Shown: positions 10,001 to 18,424 of the stretch, in pieces
Layout of the letters: each line of letters opens with the position of its first letter
Position numbering within the stretch: the first letter of the stretch is position 1
NCBI GenBank assembly: GCA_023446155.1
Contig: JAEXIT010000006.1
Span: 95,977-159,976, forward strand
DNA from: Bacteroidota bacterium
GTDB lineage: Bacteria > Bacteroidota > Bacteroidia > Flavobacteriales > Flavobacteriaceae
Reading direction: 5' to 3'
DNA: 64,000 bases
Notes under the pieces: model-generated
What the model was told of the DNA's origin: nothing
Seen by the model: the letters and a program-made list of their open reading frames with translations, nothing else
Databases searched by the model: none
Program-made: the position numbers and the translations under genes

Positions 10001-11101
10001 CGTAGCGTTATTTTGGGTAAGATTAAAAGGATAATTGGACGATCCGTTATTGCAGACCCGAATGTCGTTTGGTGTGCCGATGGTCAGATCGGTGATCTCA
10101 ATTTCGTCGGTCATTTGACAAGCGCCGTTTGTTGTGGTAGCGATCACGCTATAAAGCCCGGCCTGGGTTACACTCAGCGACGATGCGGTCGCACCCGGAA
10201 TAATGTTATGGTTAAAAGTCCATACATGATCAAATTGCGGACCTAATCCCGATTGTAACACAATGGTTTCACCCTGACAAATGGAGGTGTCGGAACCTAA
10301 ATTCGTATTTGCTGTAAAACTCTTTCCGGCAATAAAAACTGCGGAATCAAAATTAGAATCGTTGTAATCGCCTATTGCTAATTTGATCCGATAAGGATTG
10401 TTTGGGGTAACCGCCGACGAAGCCGTTAGTAAAACCGTTTCTCCACGCATATTGATTGCCGAAGTCCCCGGATTGGTAACGTTATAACGACCAAACAAAC
10501 CTGAATTTGCCGATGTACACCCGGAATTGTACTGATTGTTGCGAATGGTTTTTACGGAAATAGGGATGTTGGTATTGGGGATAACGGCCAGATTTGTGGT
10601 AATACCGGTTGTAAGATCGGTTAAGAGAAATGCAAAAATATCGTTGAATCCACATTGGTATTCGCCGTATTCGTTGGATGCGAATAGAAAATCGAAGCTA
10701 AAACTACTGGATAGCGGCGTAAAATCAAACTGTATATAAGCTGCATCCCGAATGGGTAGTGTTTGCCCACTGGCATTGCTGATGTTTTGTAAGTCGGGAT
10801 CGCTGGCATTGGTTAAAAAAGAACTTTCGTTTAATCCGGTATATTGTCCTTCGGTATATTTGGCAATACCGTTTCGGATAATAATTCCTTCCTGAATTGG
10901 GAAATTCGGATTGGTATTGGTAAAACGTCCGATACCGCGAGGAGAAGAAAACTGAAAATTGGTTTCGTTAAAGCAAGAATTTTGCAAAAGTATGTTGCTT
11001 ACCAATTGCGGAACGGTTTGCGAAGTAGTATCAACAGCAATCCCCTGCGCATAAAAAGTAAGGCTGGAAAAAAACAGCAACAATGATAATACTCTTTTCA
11101 T
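7049..11101 (-). CDS. Giant T9SS type B secreted protein with choice-of-anchor-L domain and eight beta-rich repeats
   Basis: A 1350-residue surface protein. A signal peptide (about residues 1-18, ending FYAQG) leads into a domain resembling the choice-of-anchor L family (about 25-265; DFLFASNEYGEYQCGFNDIF is its signature). Several Ig/PKD-like segments follow to about 540, then eight tandem repeats of about 70 residues (about 543-1102) with the pattern Cys-x-x-[YF]-x-LPP...GNYY...GG.GT...Y.YA. The C-terminus (HFFTPNGDGYNDTWNI...) is the gliding-motility-associated/CHU_C domain, the type B signal for the type IX secretion system. It is probably cell-surface bound and may act in adhesion or gliding, but no enzymatic domain is seen. 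The gene stands alone. Confidence 0.88.
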   Translation of the reverse strand: MKRVLSLLLFFSSLTFYAQGIAVDTTSQTVPQLVSNILLQNSCFNETNFQFSSPRGIGRFTNTNPNFPIQEGIIIRNGIAKYTEGQYTGLNESSFLTNASDPDLQNISNASGQTLPIRDAAYIQFDFTPLSSSFSFDFLFASNEYGEYQCGFNDIFAFLLTDLTTGITTNLAVIPNTNIPISVKTIRNNQYNSGCTSANSGLFGRYNVTNPGTSAINMRGETVLLTASSAVTPNNPYRIKLAIGDYNDSNFDSAVFIAGKSFTANTNLGSDTSICQGETIVLQSGLGPQFDHVWTFNHNIIPGATASSLSVTQAGLYSVIATTTNGACQMTDEIEITDLTIGTPNDIRVCNNGSSNYPFNLTQNNATVLGLNPADFDILYYASLADANANNPIPVSDLGGYMSAGGQIIYIKVRKRNGNVICDNLTSFNLIVNNTITPGQALNMTKCSNRNGLLSFDLTVETPIVLNGQSLSDFSIRYFTSQSDADNNTNSIPDPTAFIVNASQSPVTVWVRMTDVNNVNCYALTSFTITILPLPLVDVIPDAIECNSYVLPPITNGNYFSGSHGSGTPLFAGDTITQQGTYYIYNTTPGPFGCADQTTFVVTLIDQISFPDVGCEQYIIRSAPAGNFYTGPGGTGTLLPVGTVLTTDQTIYFYAVVNGNVCQEKIYHIRILPKPVIDKPADVITCNSYVLPPLNHGNYYSQPGGAGPQLQPGTVITSSQDVYVYAFDGECSNEHPFRVTIIDGPSFQPVTACGEYTLPTIEVGNYYTQPLGGGSVIPAGTVIQSSQTVYYYAPTTSTPNCTDFLNYQITILPKPLVDTPSDRMECGQYILPALTNGNYYTGTGGTGTQLNAGQVLISTRTIYVYAVAANGCTNEHAFTVTIRPLPLIDSFTDVYTCTTFTLPPLTNGNYFTGPGGTGTQLSPGTEIATTQTLYIYNNWSDFPQCSNQTVFTVNAIGVEVGTFDDVKACDSYILPNLTVGNYYSQPNGQGPVIPDGTVLTTSQTIYVYAISGNRINCTDEDDFVVTISTTPVLPAFNNVERCGSYTLPPLVAGSYFSGSGGTGTPYQAGDTISSSQTVYVYLAAPDNADCFSEKLFLITIYPLLDLDIADGSLCVDPITQNPLTTYTIATGLSPALFTVEWYQNNQLIHTGPSYTATQPGQYTINTIKLTPEIGNDCNYNPKTVTIDPSSTAIATLSVSEPFSDGSAITVIVTGGYGNYIYQLDDGPPQSSNYFTNVSGGEHWVTITDTKASCGITRLRAFILKYPHFFTPNGDGYNDTWNIRDLRNQKDARIYIFDRYGKFLKQLRPDGPGWDGTYNGYPLPSTDYWFKVIFKDNGEEKEFKSHFSMKR
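7795..9475 (-). repeat. Eight tandem ~70-residue coding repeats in the T9SS type B protein
   Basis: Eight divergent repeats follow one another in frame. Each carries a Cys near its start (for example ECNSYVLPP, TCNSYVLPP, ACGEYTLPT, ECGQYILPA, RCGSYTLPP), a GNYY/GNYF core, a GG.GT turn and a strand ending in VYVYA or similar. The divergence between copies indicates old duplication rather than recent slippage. Confidence 0.85.
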
Positions 11102-11269
11102 GATGGGCGGGGCATTAATGCTGCAAAGTTACTAAAAAAAGTGTCTTTTTTTATGTTGATAGGAGTTAATGAGTGGCTTTTGCTTTAAAAAACATTATTT
11201 TTTTGTTAAAATCATAAATTGTCTCTAATCTGTCCGGAATTTAGGTTTGTTTTAGGACCGAAAAAGGGA

Positions 11270-11298
11270 TAAAAAAAGACCGGATTTAAATCCGGTCT
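11270..11298 (-). terminator. Intrinsic terminator after lepA
   Basis: On the minus strand an 11-bp perfect palindrome (AGACCGGATTT / AAATCCGGTCT) is followed by seven T. It begins about seven bases after the lepA stop codon. Confidence 0.8.
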
Positions 11299-11304
11299 GT
11301 ATGA

Positions 11305-13101
11305 TTAATCGTTTAGTTTTAGTACGGCCATAAATGCTTCCTGTGGGATTTCAACATTTCCTACCTGACGCATACGTTTTTTACCTTTTTTCTGTTTTTC
11401 AAGTAATTTACGTTTACGGGAGATATCCCCTCCGTAACATTTGGCAGTTACGTCTTTACGCAATGCTTTGATCGTTTCACGGGCGATAATCTTCGCGCCG
11501 ATAGCCGCCTGAATCGGAATATCAAATTGTTGACGCGGGATCAGTTCTTTTAACTTTTCACACATTTTTTTACCGATGTTGTAGGCATTGTCGGCGTGAA
11601 TCAAGGCGGATAATGCATCTACAGAGTTCGCGTTTAACAGTACGTCTACTTTTACCAGATTCGACGTACGCATTCCAATAGGTGAGTAGTCAAATGACGC
11701 ATATCCTTTGGAAACCGTTTTTAAACGATCGTAGAAATCAAATACGATTTCGGCCAGTGGCATGTCGAAAGTCAACTCCACACGTTCCGGTGTTAAATAC
11801 GTTTGGTTAGTGATGATTCCTCGTTTTTCAATACAAAGACTCATTACTTGTCCAACAAAATCCGATTTGGTGATGATGGTTGCTTTGATATACGGTTCTT
11901 CCACACGGTCCAGTTTGGAGGGTTCCGGTAAATCGGAAGGATTGTTTACAATTTGAGGAGTATCCGGCTCTTTTTTGGTGTATGCCAGATACGAAACGTT
12001 AGGTACCGTAGTGATTACGGTCATGTTAAACTCACGCTCCAAACGTTCCTGGATAATTTCCATGTGAAGCATTCCTAAGAAACCACAACGGAAACCAAAA
12101 CCTAAAGCTGCCGAACTTTCCGGGCTAAATACCAGAGAAGCGTCATTTAGCTGTAGTTTTTCCATGGAGTTACGAAGTTCTTCATAATCCTCGGTGTCAA
12201 CAGGGTAAATACCGGCGAAAACCATTGGTTTTACATCTTCGAATCCCTGAATCATATTCTGAGTTGGTGTTTTGGCATCGGTGATGGTATCACCCACTTT
12301 TACTTCGCGGGCTTCTTTAATACCCGAAATCAGATACCCTACGTCACCCGTAGATACCACTTGTTTGGGAACCTGATTTAATTTTAAGGTTCCGATTTCG
12401 TCGGCAAAATATTCGTTACCGGTTGCCATAAACTTAATTTTCTGACCTTTTCGGATTTCTCCGTTGATCACACGGAAAATAACTTCAATTCCGCGGAACG
12501 GATTGTAAACCGAGTCGAAAATCAAAGCCTGAAGCGGTTCTTCCTTATCACCTTTAGGTGCCGGAATACGCTCAATAATGGCCTCCAGAATTTTATCCAC
12601 ACCAAGACCGGTTTTTCCGGATGCCGGAATAATATCTTCCAGTTTACATCCTAACAGATCCACGATATCATCGCTCACTTCTTCCGGATTGGCGCTTGGT
12701 AAATCAATTTTATTTAGAACAGGGATAATTTCCAGATCGTTTTCCAAAGCCAGATACAGGTTGGAAATGGTTTGTGCCTGAATACTCTGAGCTGCATCCA
12801 CAATTAAAAGAGCACCTTCACAGGCCGCAATCGAACGGGATACCTCATAGGAGAAATCCACGTGACCCGGAGTGTCGATCAGGTTCAGAATGTACTGTTC
12901 TCCTTTATAGGTGTACTCCATCTGAATCGCGTGACTCTTAATAGTAATACCACGTTCGCGTTCCAAATCCATATTGTCCAGCAACTGAGCCTGTTGCTCG
13001 CGTGCAGTAACGGTTTGGGTGGCGTCCAGTAATCGATCGGCAAGGGTACTTTTCCCGTGATCGATATGTGCAATAATGCAGAAATTTCTAATATGCTTCA
13101 T
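11305..13101 (-). CDS. lepA: Elongation factor 4 (ribosome back-translocase)
   Basis: A 598-residue translational GTPase. GTP-binding motifs: AHIDHGKSTLADRLL (G1, about residues 10-24), RERGITIKSHA (G2), DTPGHVDFSYEV (G3), NKIDLPSA (G4) and SGKTGLG (G5). LepA-specific regions are present: the MLHMEIIQERLEREF segment and the C-terminal GGDISRKRKLLEKQKKGKKRMR tail. EF4 binds stalled or mis-translocated ribosomes. Length and start (MKHIRNFCIIAHIDHGKST) are normal for the family. The gene is followed by a terminator and is transcribed alone. Confidence 0.97.
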   Translation of the reverse strand: MKHIRNFCIIAHIDHGKSTLADRLLDATQTVTAREQQAQLLDNMDLERERGITIKSHAIQMEYTYKGEQYILNLIDTPGHVDFSYEVSRSIAACEGALLIVDAAQSIQAQTISNLYLALENDLEIIPVLNKIDLPSANPEEVSDDIVDLLGCKLEDIIPASGKTGLGVDKILEAIIERIPAPKGDKEEPLQALIFDSVYNPFRGIEVIFRVINGEIRKGQKIKFMATGNEYFADEIGTLKLNQVPKQVVSTGDVGYLISGIKEAREVKVGDTITDAKTPTQNMIQGFEDVKPMVFAGIYPVDTEDYEELRNSMEKLQLNDASLVFSPESSAALGFGFRCGFLGMLHMEIIQERLEREFNMTVITTVPNVSYLAYTKKEPDTPQIVNNPSDLPEPSKLDRVEEPYIKATIITKSDFVGQVMSLCIEKRGIITNQTYLTPERVELTFDMPLAEIVFDFYDRLKTVSKGYASFDYSPIGMRTSNLVKVDVLLNANSVDALSALIHADNAYNIGKKMCEKLKELIPRQQFDIPIQAAIGAKIIARETIKALRKDVTAKCYGGDISRKRKLLEKQKKGKKRMRQVGNVEIPQEAFMAVLKLND

Positions 13102-13440
13102 CTTCGTTTTGTATCAATTTTAAAGGCAAATCTGAATACAGATCGACCGTAGTCTTTGTTAAAAACAAAAGGACTTTGTATGCCTTTATGCAGATAATCA
13201 GCCGGATATGGGGATTTCCTATATAAAGGTAGTGAAATAATCCGCAAATATAATTGAAAGTTGGTCAGTTACAAGCGGATAGTATTGAAATCACTGTCTT
13301 TTTTATGGCGATTCGCTAATTTTTAGAAAAGAAAAGGAAGCTTTTGGGTAAAGCGCTACTCAAAAGCATACAAAAGCTTTACAGTAACGTTAAGAAAAAG
13401 AATGGATTAAAATTTGTAATTTTGCCGCAAAATGTAGAAG
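13102..13440. promoter_or_regulatory. Divergent intergenic region lepA / dusB
   Basis: This 339-bp stretch separates two divergent genes and should hold both promoters. A TAnnTTTG element (TAATTTTG) is seen at 13417-13424, 16 bases before the dusB ATG. An imperfect hairpin, AGCTTTTGGGTA against TACTCAAAAGC (about 13339-13367), precedes a further copy of CAAAAGC; its role is unknown. No coding sequence is convincing here. Confidence 0.4.
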
Positions 13441-14433
13441 ATGGTCAAGATTGGCACTATAGAATTACCCGATTATCCGTTATTACTCGCACCGATGGAA
13501 GATGTGAGCGATCCGCCATTCCGCAGATTGTGCAAATTGCATGGTGCGGATTTGATGTATTCCGAATTTATCTCTTCGGAAGGATTGATTCGCGATGCAA
13601 TGAAAAGTCGTAAAAAACTCGATATTTTCGATTACGAACGACCGGTTGGAATTCAGATTTTTGGAGGTGATGAAGAAGCGATGGCCTTATCGGCCAAGAT
13701 CGTGGAAGCCGTTGAACCGGATTTGGTTGACATCAATTTCGGATGCCCGGTAAAAAAGGTAGTTTGCAAAGGCGCCGGTGCGGGTGTTTTAAAAGATGTC
13801 GACTTGATGGTTCGTCTGACGAAAGCCGTGGTTAAAAGTACGCATCTTCCGGTAACGGTAAAAACCCGTTTGGGGTGGGATGAGGATTCGATTAATATCG
13901 ATGAGGTGGCCGAACGTTTACAGGATGTAGGTGTTCAGGCGCTTACGATTCATGCGCGTACCCGAGCACAGATGTATAAAGGACATTCCGACTGGACGCA
14001 TATCGAACGGGTAAAAAACAACCCGCGTATCACCATGCCGATTTTTGGTAATGGCGATATCGATAGTCCGCAAAAAGCACTGGAATATAAAAACCGTTTC
14101 GGGCTTGATGGTGTTATGATTGGACGGGCGGCAATTGGCTACCCGTGGATTTTTAACGAGATCAAACACTATTTTGAAACGGGGGAATTATTGGCGGCTC
14201 CTACCATTAAAGATAGAGTGGAGGCAGCGCGAAACCACCTTACCTGGTCGATGGAATGGAAAGGCGAACGCGTTGGAATTGTAGAAATGCGTCGTCATTA
14301 TACCAACTACTTTAAAGGAATTCACGGATTTAAAGAATACCGACAAAAACTGGTGACTCAGGATGACAGTGCGGTGTTGTTTAACGTTTTCGAAGAAATT
14401 GAAGACGCGTATGCCGATTATCAAATGACATAA
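13441..14433 (+). CDS. dusB: tRNA-dihydrouridine synthase
   Basis: A 330-residue FMN enzyme that reduces uridine to dihydrouridine in tRNA D-loops. Diagnostic segments: LLAPMEDVSDPPFRRLCKLHGAD near the N-terminus, YSEFISSEGLIR, DINFGCPVKKVVCKGAGAG (about residues 99-117, with the catalytic Cys in the VVCKGAGAG part), TVKTRLGWD (about 139) and GVMIGRAAIGYPWIF (about 222-236). The start is the ATG at 13441, which gives the family's short N-terminus ahead of LPDYPLLLAPM. Convergent with the MATE gene, sharing a terminator. Confidence 0.95.
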   Translation: MVKIGTIELPDYPLLLAPMEDVSDPPFRRLCKLHGADLMYSEFISSEGLIRDAMKSRKKLDIFDYERPVGIQIFGGDEEAMALSAKIVEAVEPDLVDINFGCPVKKVVCKGAGAGVLKDVDLMVRLTKAVVKSTHLPVTVKTRLGWDEDSINIDEVAERLQDVGVQALTIHARTRAQMYKGHSDWTHIERVKNNPRITMPIFGNGDIDSPQKALEYKNRFGLDGVMIGRAAIGYPWIFNEIKHYFETGELLAAPTIKDRVEAARNHLTWSMEWKGERVGIVEMRRHYTNYFKGIHGFKEYRQKLVTQDDSAVLFNVFEEIEDAYADYQMT

Positions 14434-14464
14434 AAAAAGAGCTGTGAACAGCCCTTTTATATCG

Positions 14465-14502
14465 AAAACCTGTCAGATGCCCGACATCCGACAGGTTTTT
14501 TT
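14465..14502. terminator. Shared terminator between dusB and the MATE gene
   Basis: AAAACCTGTC-A-GATG pairs with CATC-C-GACAGGTTTT around a five-base loop, with a T run that reaches into the MATE stop codon at 14501. The CCTGTC core is the same as in the palindromes near 18.4 and 55.8 kb. Confidence 0.75.
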
Positions 14503-15928
14503 ATACTTCAACACGTTTCCATCGACCTCTGCGATACAGAAAAATACTGGCAATGGTAATGGCGGTTTCGGCAATTGGAACCGAAAGGAATACACCGGTT
14601 GGACCCATCTGGTAATATTTAGCCAACAGATATGCCAACGGAATCTGAAACAACCAAAACCCGAAAAAGTTCACCCAGGTTGGTGTCCAGGTATCTCCGG
14701 CTCCGTTAAATGTATTGATCAAAACCATTCCGATGCCGTAAAAAACATAACCTAAACACATAATATGTAGCGCTTCCACGGCGATATCTTTGATCAGTAT
14801 GTCGTCTGTAAAAAAGCCGATAATATACTGCGCAAACAAAAACGTAACAACCGTAATCACCGCCATAAAAGCTACGTTGTATTTAGCGGTTGTCAATACC
14901 GATTTTTCGGCACGTTCCACCTGTTTGGCGCCGAGATTTTGCCCTACCAGGGTAGACGCGGCATTACTCAGTCCCCAGGCCGGAAGGATAAAAAACATCA
15001 TAATCCGCAAGGCCGTTTGGTATCCGGCCGATCCATGATCACCGCCGGTTGTAGCCACCAGTTGCGCTAAAAAGATCCAGCTGCAGGAAGCGATTACAAA
15101 CTGTAAAACACCTGGAGCTGCGATTTTGATCAATGCTTTTATCTGACTAAAATCCGGAACAAAATAGGAAGGAATGATTTTTAAAATACCCCGTCCGTTA
15201 AATAAATGATACAATTGGTAGCATACACCGATACTTCTTCCGGTTGTCGTGGCAATTGCGGCGCCGGTAAGTCCGAAAGCCGGAATTGGTCCGAAACCAT
15301 TGATCAATATTGGACATAGAATAATATTGCAAATATTGGCCAACCATAAACTTTTCATCGCGATAGCGGCATTTCCGGCCCCGCGAAAAATTCCGTTGAT
15401 CAGGAAAAGCAACATTATACACAAACTACCGCCCATCATGATTCGGGTGAAATTAACCCCATAATCGGCAGCTTCCTGCGAAGCGCCCATTAGCAATAAA
15501 ATATCTTTCGCGAAAATAAACCCGCCAATACTGATGACACTATTGATAAAAATGGCGATAATAATGGCTTGCATTCCGGCTTTGGCTGCGGCAACCGGGT
15601 CTTTTTCCCCGATACGACGCGCCACCACAGCGGTTGCGGCCATACTGATCCCGATGGCAAGGGAATAGATAATGGTGATCACCGATTCGGTTAAACCCAC
15701 GGTCTGAATGGCGTAACTACTGTGTTCCAGATGGCCTACAAAATACAGGTCGACCAAAGCAAAAACGGATTCCATCAGCATTTCCAAAACCATAGGAATG
15801 GCCAACAGGATGACTGCCTTTTTGATACTTCCACTGGTATAATCGAAGTTTTCGTCTCCTTTAAGGGCTTGTTTGAGGGTGTTGAAAATTTTAAAAAGAG
15901 TGCCTTGCGGCCTATTTGTTTCTGTCAT
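14501..15928 (-). CDS. MATE family multidrug/organic-cation efflux transporter
   Basis: A 475-residue integral membrane protein with about 12 hydrophobic segments in two homologous halves. The N-terminal region (SIKKAVILLAIPMVLEMLMESVF, about residues 30-52) matches the first helix of the NorM/DinF-type MATE family, and PAWGLSNAASTLVGQNLGAKQ (about 315-335) is the repeat of the family's characteristic segment. These transporters export cationic drugs or metabolites using Na+ or H+ gradients; substrate cannot be told from sequence. The gene has its own upstream region of about 160 bp and is convergent with dusB. Confidence 0.92.
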   Translation of the reverse strand: MTETNRPQGTLFKIFNTLKQALKGDENFDYTSGSIKKAVILLAIPMVLEMLMESVFALVDLYFVGHLEHSSYAIQTVGLTESVITIIYSLAIGISMAATAVVARRIGEKDPVAAAKAGMQAIIIAIFINSVISIGGFIFAKDILLLMGASQEAADYGVNFTRIMMGGSLCIMLLFLINGIFRGAGNAAIAMKSLWLANICNIILCPILINGFGPIPAFGLTGAAIATTTGRSIGVCYQLYHLFNGRGILKIIPSYFVPDFSQIKALIKIAAPGVLQFVIASCSWIFLAQLVATTGGDHGSAGYQTALRIMMFFILPAWGLSNAASTLVGQNLGAKQVERAEKSVLTTAKYNVAFMAVITVVTFLFAQYIIGFFTDDILIKDIAVEALHIMCLGYVFYGIGMVLINTFNGAGDTWTPTWVNFFGFWLFQIPLAYLLAKYYQMGPTGVFLSVPIAETAITIASIFLYRRGRWKRVEV

Positions 15929-16089
15929 AATAATTAGGATTAATGATTGATAAGATCCCGGTAATCGGGAAGGAAGTTAAATCGAAGTGTCCTAAATTAT
16001 CTCCGGATAGGTTAGGACGATACAGAAACAGTCATCGGCTTTCAGTTATAATGCGCGACAAATATAGGATTTATTTTTCAGCAGAAAAT

Positions 16090-17289
16090 CTATTGCAATA
16101 ATTTTTTGCTCACGCGGCTGGAGGCGATAAGAGACGCCAGAAAGCCCAGTATGACAATGGTTAACAGTACGGTTAGGATATTCATAATATCGAAAACAAC
16201 CGGATACGCCATGGTTGGTGTAACCATGATCAATGAAAACTGCTTTTGTAGAATCACCACAATAATGCCAAGAACTAAACCGATAAGACCACCTGATATG
16301 GTGATCAAACTACCTTGGAGCAGGAAAATACTTCTAAGGTGTTTGATTTCGGCACCGAGGTTAAAAAGCGTTTTTAGATTGGCTTTTTTATCCAGAATCA
16401 TCATGATCAAAGCGCCGATCAGGTTAAATAATGCTACGATGATCACTAATGTAAAGATCAGGTATACGGCAATATTTTCGGTATTCAGCATTTTGTAAAG
16501 ACTGTCGTTGAGCTGTGCCCGGGTTTTGATTGAAACGGTATCTTTAAAAATCGATTTGATTTCGGATAACGCCTGATTTTCATCGGCACCGGCTTTTAGT
16601 TGAAATTCGACCGCGGTAACCTGATTGGGTTTGTATTGCAGTAATTCCTGTGCCAATCCCAAATCGGAAAAGACATATTTATTATCCAGATCTTCGTTGA
16701 TTGCATAAATTCCAATCGGAACCAACACCGCTTTATTAAAAGCGTCATTGGGATTATCGATTGTGCCTTTACCAGGTTTTGGTACAAAAACCTCAAAAGT
16801 ATTGTTGTAATCAAAAAGACCCATCGACAGTTTATTGGTAATGCCATATCCTACAACGACCTGACTGGTATTTGGATTGAGCCATTGACCGCCATAAATT
16901 TTCTTTTCAAACGGGTTGATTTTTCGATAGATGCTATCGACACCTTTTAAATAGGCCACCTGTTCCTTACCGTTAAAATAGAACAAGACGCGTTCTTCGA
17001 CCACCTTACTAAACAGTGCGATGCTTTTGGTGTTTTTGAGCTGTTTTTCCTGTTCCGGACTAATAGTAAGGGATTTGCCGGTTTTTCCGAACATTTTCAG
17101 ATCGGGATCGGTATCGTTGGCAAACGAAAGACTAAATTCCCGTAGGCCACTAAATACCGAAAGCACGACAAATAAAGACATAGCACTAACAATAATACCC
17201 AGCGATGCAATACCGGTAATGATATTGATCGCGGTGCTTTTGCTAAAACTAACGGTATATCGTTTGGCTATGTAAAACGGGAAATTCAA
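16090..17289 (-). CDS. FtsX/LolC-type ABC transporter permease
   Basis: A 399-residue permease with a MacB/FtsX topology: one membrane segment near the N-terminus (about residues 20-48), a large periplasmic domain (about 50-270) and three C-terminal segments (about 280-395). FPFYIAKRYTVSFSKSTAINIITGIASLGI is typical of the LolC/LolE-like family that extracts lipoproteins from the inner membrane. No ATPase gene is adjacent. The start is a TTG (17287-17289) directly after the rbfA stop codon, since no ATG gives the conserved N-terminus. It is very likely translationally coupled to rbfA. Confidence 0.88.
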   Translation of the reverse strand: MNFPFYIAKRYTVSFSKSTAINIITGIASLGIIVSAMSLFVVLSVFSGLREFSLSFANDTDPDLKMFGKTGKSLTISPEQEKQLKNTKSIALFSKVVEERVLFYFNGKEQVAYLKGVDSIYRKINPFEKKIYGGQWLNPNTSQVVVGYGITNKLSMGLFDYNNTFEVFVPKPGKGTIDNPNDAFNKAVLVPIGIYAINEDLDNKYVFSDLGLAQELLQYKPNQVTAVEFQLKAGADENQALSEIKSIFKDTVSIKTRAQLNDSLYKMLNTENIAVYLIFTLVIIVALFNLIGALIMMILDKKANLKTLFNLGAEIKHLRSIFLLQGSLITISGGLIGLVLGIIVVILQKQFSLIMVTPTMAYPVVFDIMNILTVLLTIVILGFLASLIASSRVSKKLLQ

Positions 17290-17682
17290 TTACGATTTTT
17301 TTCGTTTGATTAAAAGTTCCGGATTTTCGATTGGATTTTCATCGCCGCTTAATGCTTTGTCGATTTTTTCGATATAATCAAGGCTGTCGTCGATATAAAA
17401 AGCCAGATTCGGCACTTTGCGCAATTGTAGTTTTACGCGTTGGGACAAATCGTGTTTGATCAATGGTGTATTACTACGGATAGCATTCAGTATTTCCGCA
17501 CCTTTGTCGGCCGGGAAAATGCTTAGGTATACTTTGGCGATAGATAAATCGGTGGTGACACTTACTTTCGATACGGAAATAATTAGATTGCTAATTCCGT
17601 TTTTACGCACTTCGCCCTGCAAAATATCAACAAGATCTTTTTGCAAAACGGTTCCTATCTTTTTTTGTCTATTTGTTTCCAT
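17290..17682 (-). CDS. rbfA: 30S ribosome-binding factor A
   Basis: A 130-residue cold-shock-type assembly factor that binds the 30S subunit and helps maturation of the 5' end of 16S rRNA. It has the single KH-like fold features: RQKKIGTVLQKDLVDIL at the N-terminus, ISVSKVSVTTDLSIAKVYLSIFP (about 40-62) and RKVPNLAFYIDDSLDYIEKID (about 93-113). The ATG at 17680-17682 (METNRQKK) is chosen over a longer frame beginning five codons earlier because it matches family length. It is the first gene of a two-gene unit with the downstream permease. Confidence 0.93.
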   Translation of the reverse strand: METNRQKKIGTVLQKDLVDILQGEVRKNGISNLIISVSKVSVTTDLSIAKVYLSIFPADKGAEILNAIRSNTPLIKHDLSQRVKLQLRKVPNLAFYIDDSLDYIEKIDKALSGDENPIENPELLIKRKKS

Positions 17683-17722
17683 GATGCAAAAGTACAATTT
17701 TTTGGATTGTAAAGTTTTAAAG

Positions 17723-17751
17723 TTGACGGCGGATAAAGTTTTTTATCTTTG
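17723..17751 (+). promoter_or_regulatory. Bacteroidota-type promoter for the epimerase gene
   Basis: A -33 TTG (17723-17725, in TTGAC) lies 18 bases before a -7 element TATCTTTG (17744-17751), fitting the primary sigma factor consensus of Bacteroidota. The gene start is 46 bases downstream. Confidence 0.6.
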
Positions 17752-17796
17752 TTTTCGGAAGATAACAATCCAAAAAACAAAATAAGAAGTAGTACA

Positions 17797-18201
17797 ATGA
17801 GAAAAATAGAGCATATCGGAATAGCGGTAAAAGACCTTGAAGTGTCGAATGTTATTTTTGAGAAATTATTTGGTGCGCCGGCCTACAAACAGGAGGAAGT
17901 GGCGAGTGAAGGTGTGAAAACGTCATTTTTTATGAACGGTCCGAATAAAATAGAATTGTTGGAAGCGACCACTCCGGATAGTCCGATTGCCAAGTTTATC
18001 GAGAAAAAAGGTGAAGGAATTCATCATATTGCTTTTGATGTGGAAGATATTGTCTCGGAAATCGCCCGTTTGAAATCGGAAGGATTTACAGTATTAAACG
18101 AGACACCAAAACGCGGTGCCGATAACAAGTTAGTGGCCTTTTTGCACCCTAAAGGGACCAATGGTGTACTGGTGGAGTTGTGTCAAGAAATTTTGGAATA
18201 A
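17797..18201 (+). CDS. mce: Methylmalonyl-CoA epimerase
   Basis: A 134-residue vicinal-oxygen-chelate (glyoxalase fold) protein that interconverts (R)- and (S)-methylmalonyl-CoA in the propionyl-CoA/succinyl-CoA route. It shows the metal-ligand pattern: HIGIAVKDLE (His near residue 5), KIELLEATTPDSPIAKF (Glu near 50), GIHHIAFDVEDI (His near 78) and GVLVELCQE at the end (Glu). The ATG at 17797 (MRKIEHIGIAV) is chosen over an earlier frame start at 17749 because the latter overlaps the promoter -7 element. It is monocistronic, followed closely by a tRNA. Confidence 0.93.
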   Translation: MRKIEHIGIAVKDLEVSNVIFEKLFGAPAYKQEEVASEGVKTSFFMNGPNKIELLEATTPDSPIAKFIEKKGEGIHHIAFDVEDIVSEIARLKSEGFTVLNETPKRGADNKLVAFLHPKGTNGVLVELCQEILE

Positions 18202-18247
18202 GTTTGCACCAAACGAAAAATAATAGTAATATTGCACCCTCTAAACC

Positions 18248-18321
18248 GGTCCTATAGCTCAGTTGGTTAGAGCACCTGACTCATAATCAGGTGGTCCTTG
18301 GTTCGAGCCCAAGTGGGACCA
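18248..18321 (+). tRNA. tRNA with CAT anticodon (probably tRNA-Ile2, possibly elongator Met)
   Basis: A complete cloverleaf: acceptor stem GGTCCTA/TGGGACC, D-loop with AGTTGGTTAGA, anticodon stem CCTGA/TCAGG around loop CTCATAA (anticodon CAT at 18281-18283), and T-arm with GGTTCGAGCCC. The discriminator base is A; CCA is not encoded. A CAT anticodon may be elongator methionine or the isoleucine tRNA in which C34 becomes lysidine. The similarity of the acceptor stem and loop to known Ile2 tRNAs favours the latter, but I cannot settle it. Confidence 0.93.
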
Positions 18322-18338
18322 CTGGTTAAAGAAAAGAA

Positions 18339-18366
18339 AAGCCTTACAGAAATGTAGGGCTTTTTT
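18339..18366 (+). terminator. Terminator after the tRNA gene
   Basis: AAGCCTTACA and TGTAGGGCTT pair around GAAA, followed by six T. It is 17 bases after the tRNA. Confidence 0.8.
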
Positions 18367-18380
18367 GTTATGCATTTATT

Positions 18381-18395
18381 ACACCTGACAGGTGT
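18381..18395. repeat. Palindrome ACACCTGACAGGTGT
   Basis: A 6-bp perfect inverted repeat with a three-base centre. The same CACCTGACAGG core occurs in the long inverted repeat at 55813-55849, and its CCTGTC half is used in the terminator at 14465-14502. Confidence 0.6.
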
Positions 18396-18424
18396 AGCTG
18401 CTTTTAATCCAATTAGACCTAAAA

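Noticed and set aside
18248..18321. Integration site at the tRNA with duplicated 3' end
   Set aside because: I searched by eye for a second copy of the tRNA 3' end in the following 2 kb and found none; no integrase gene is present.
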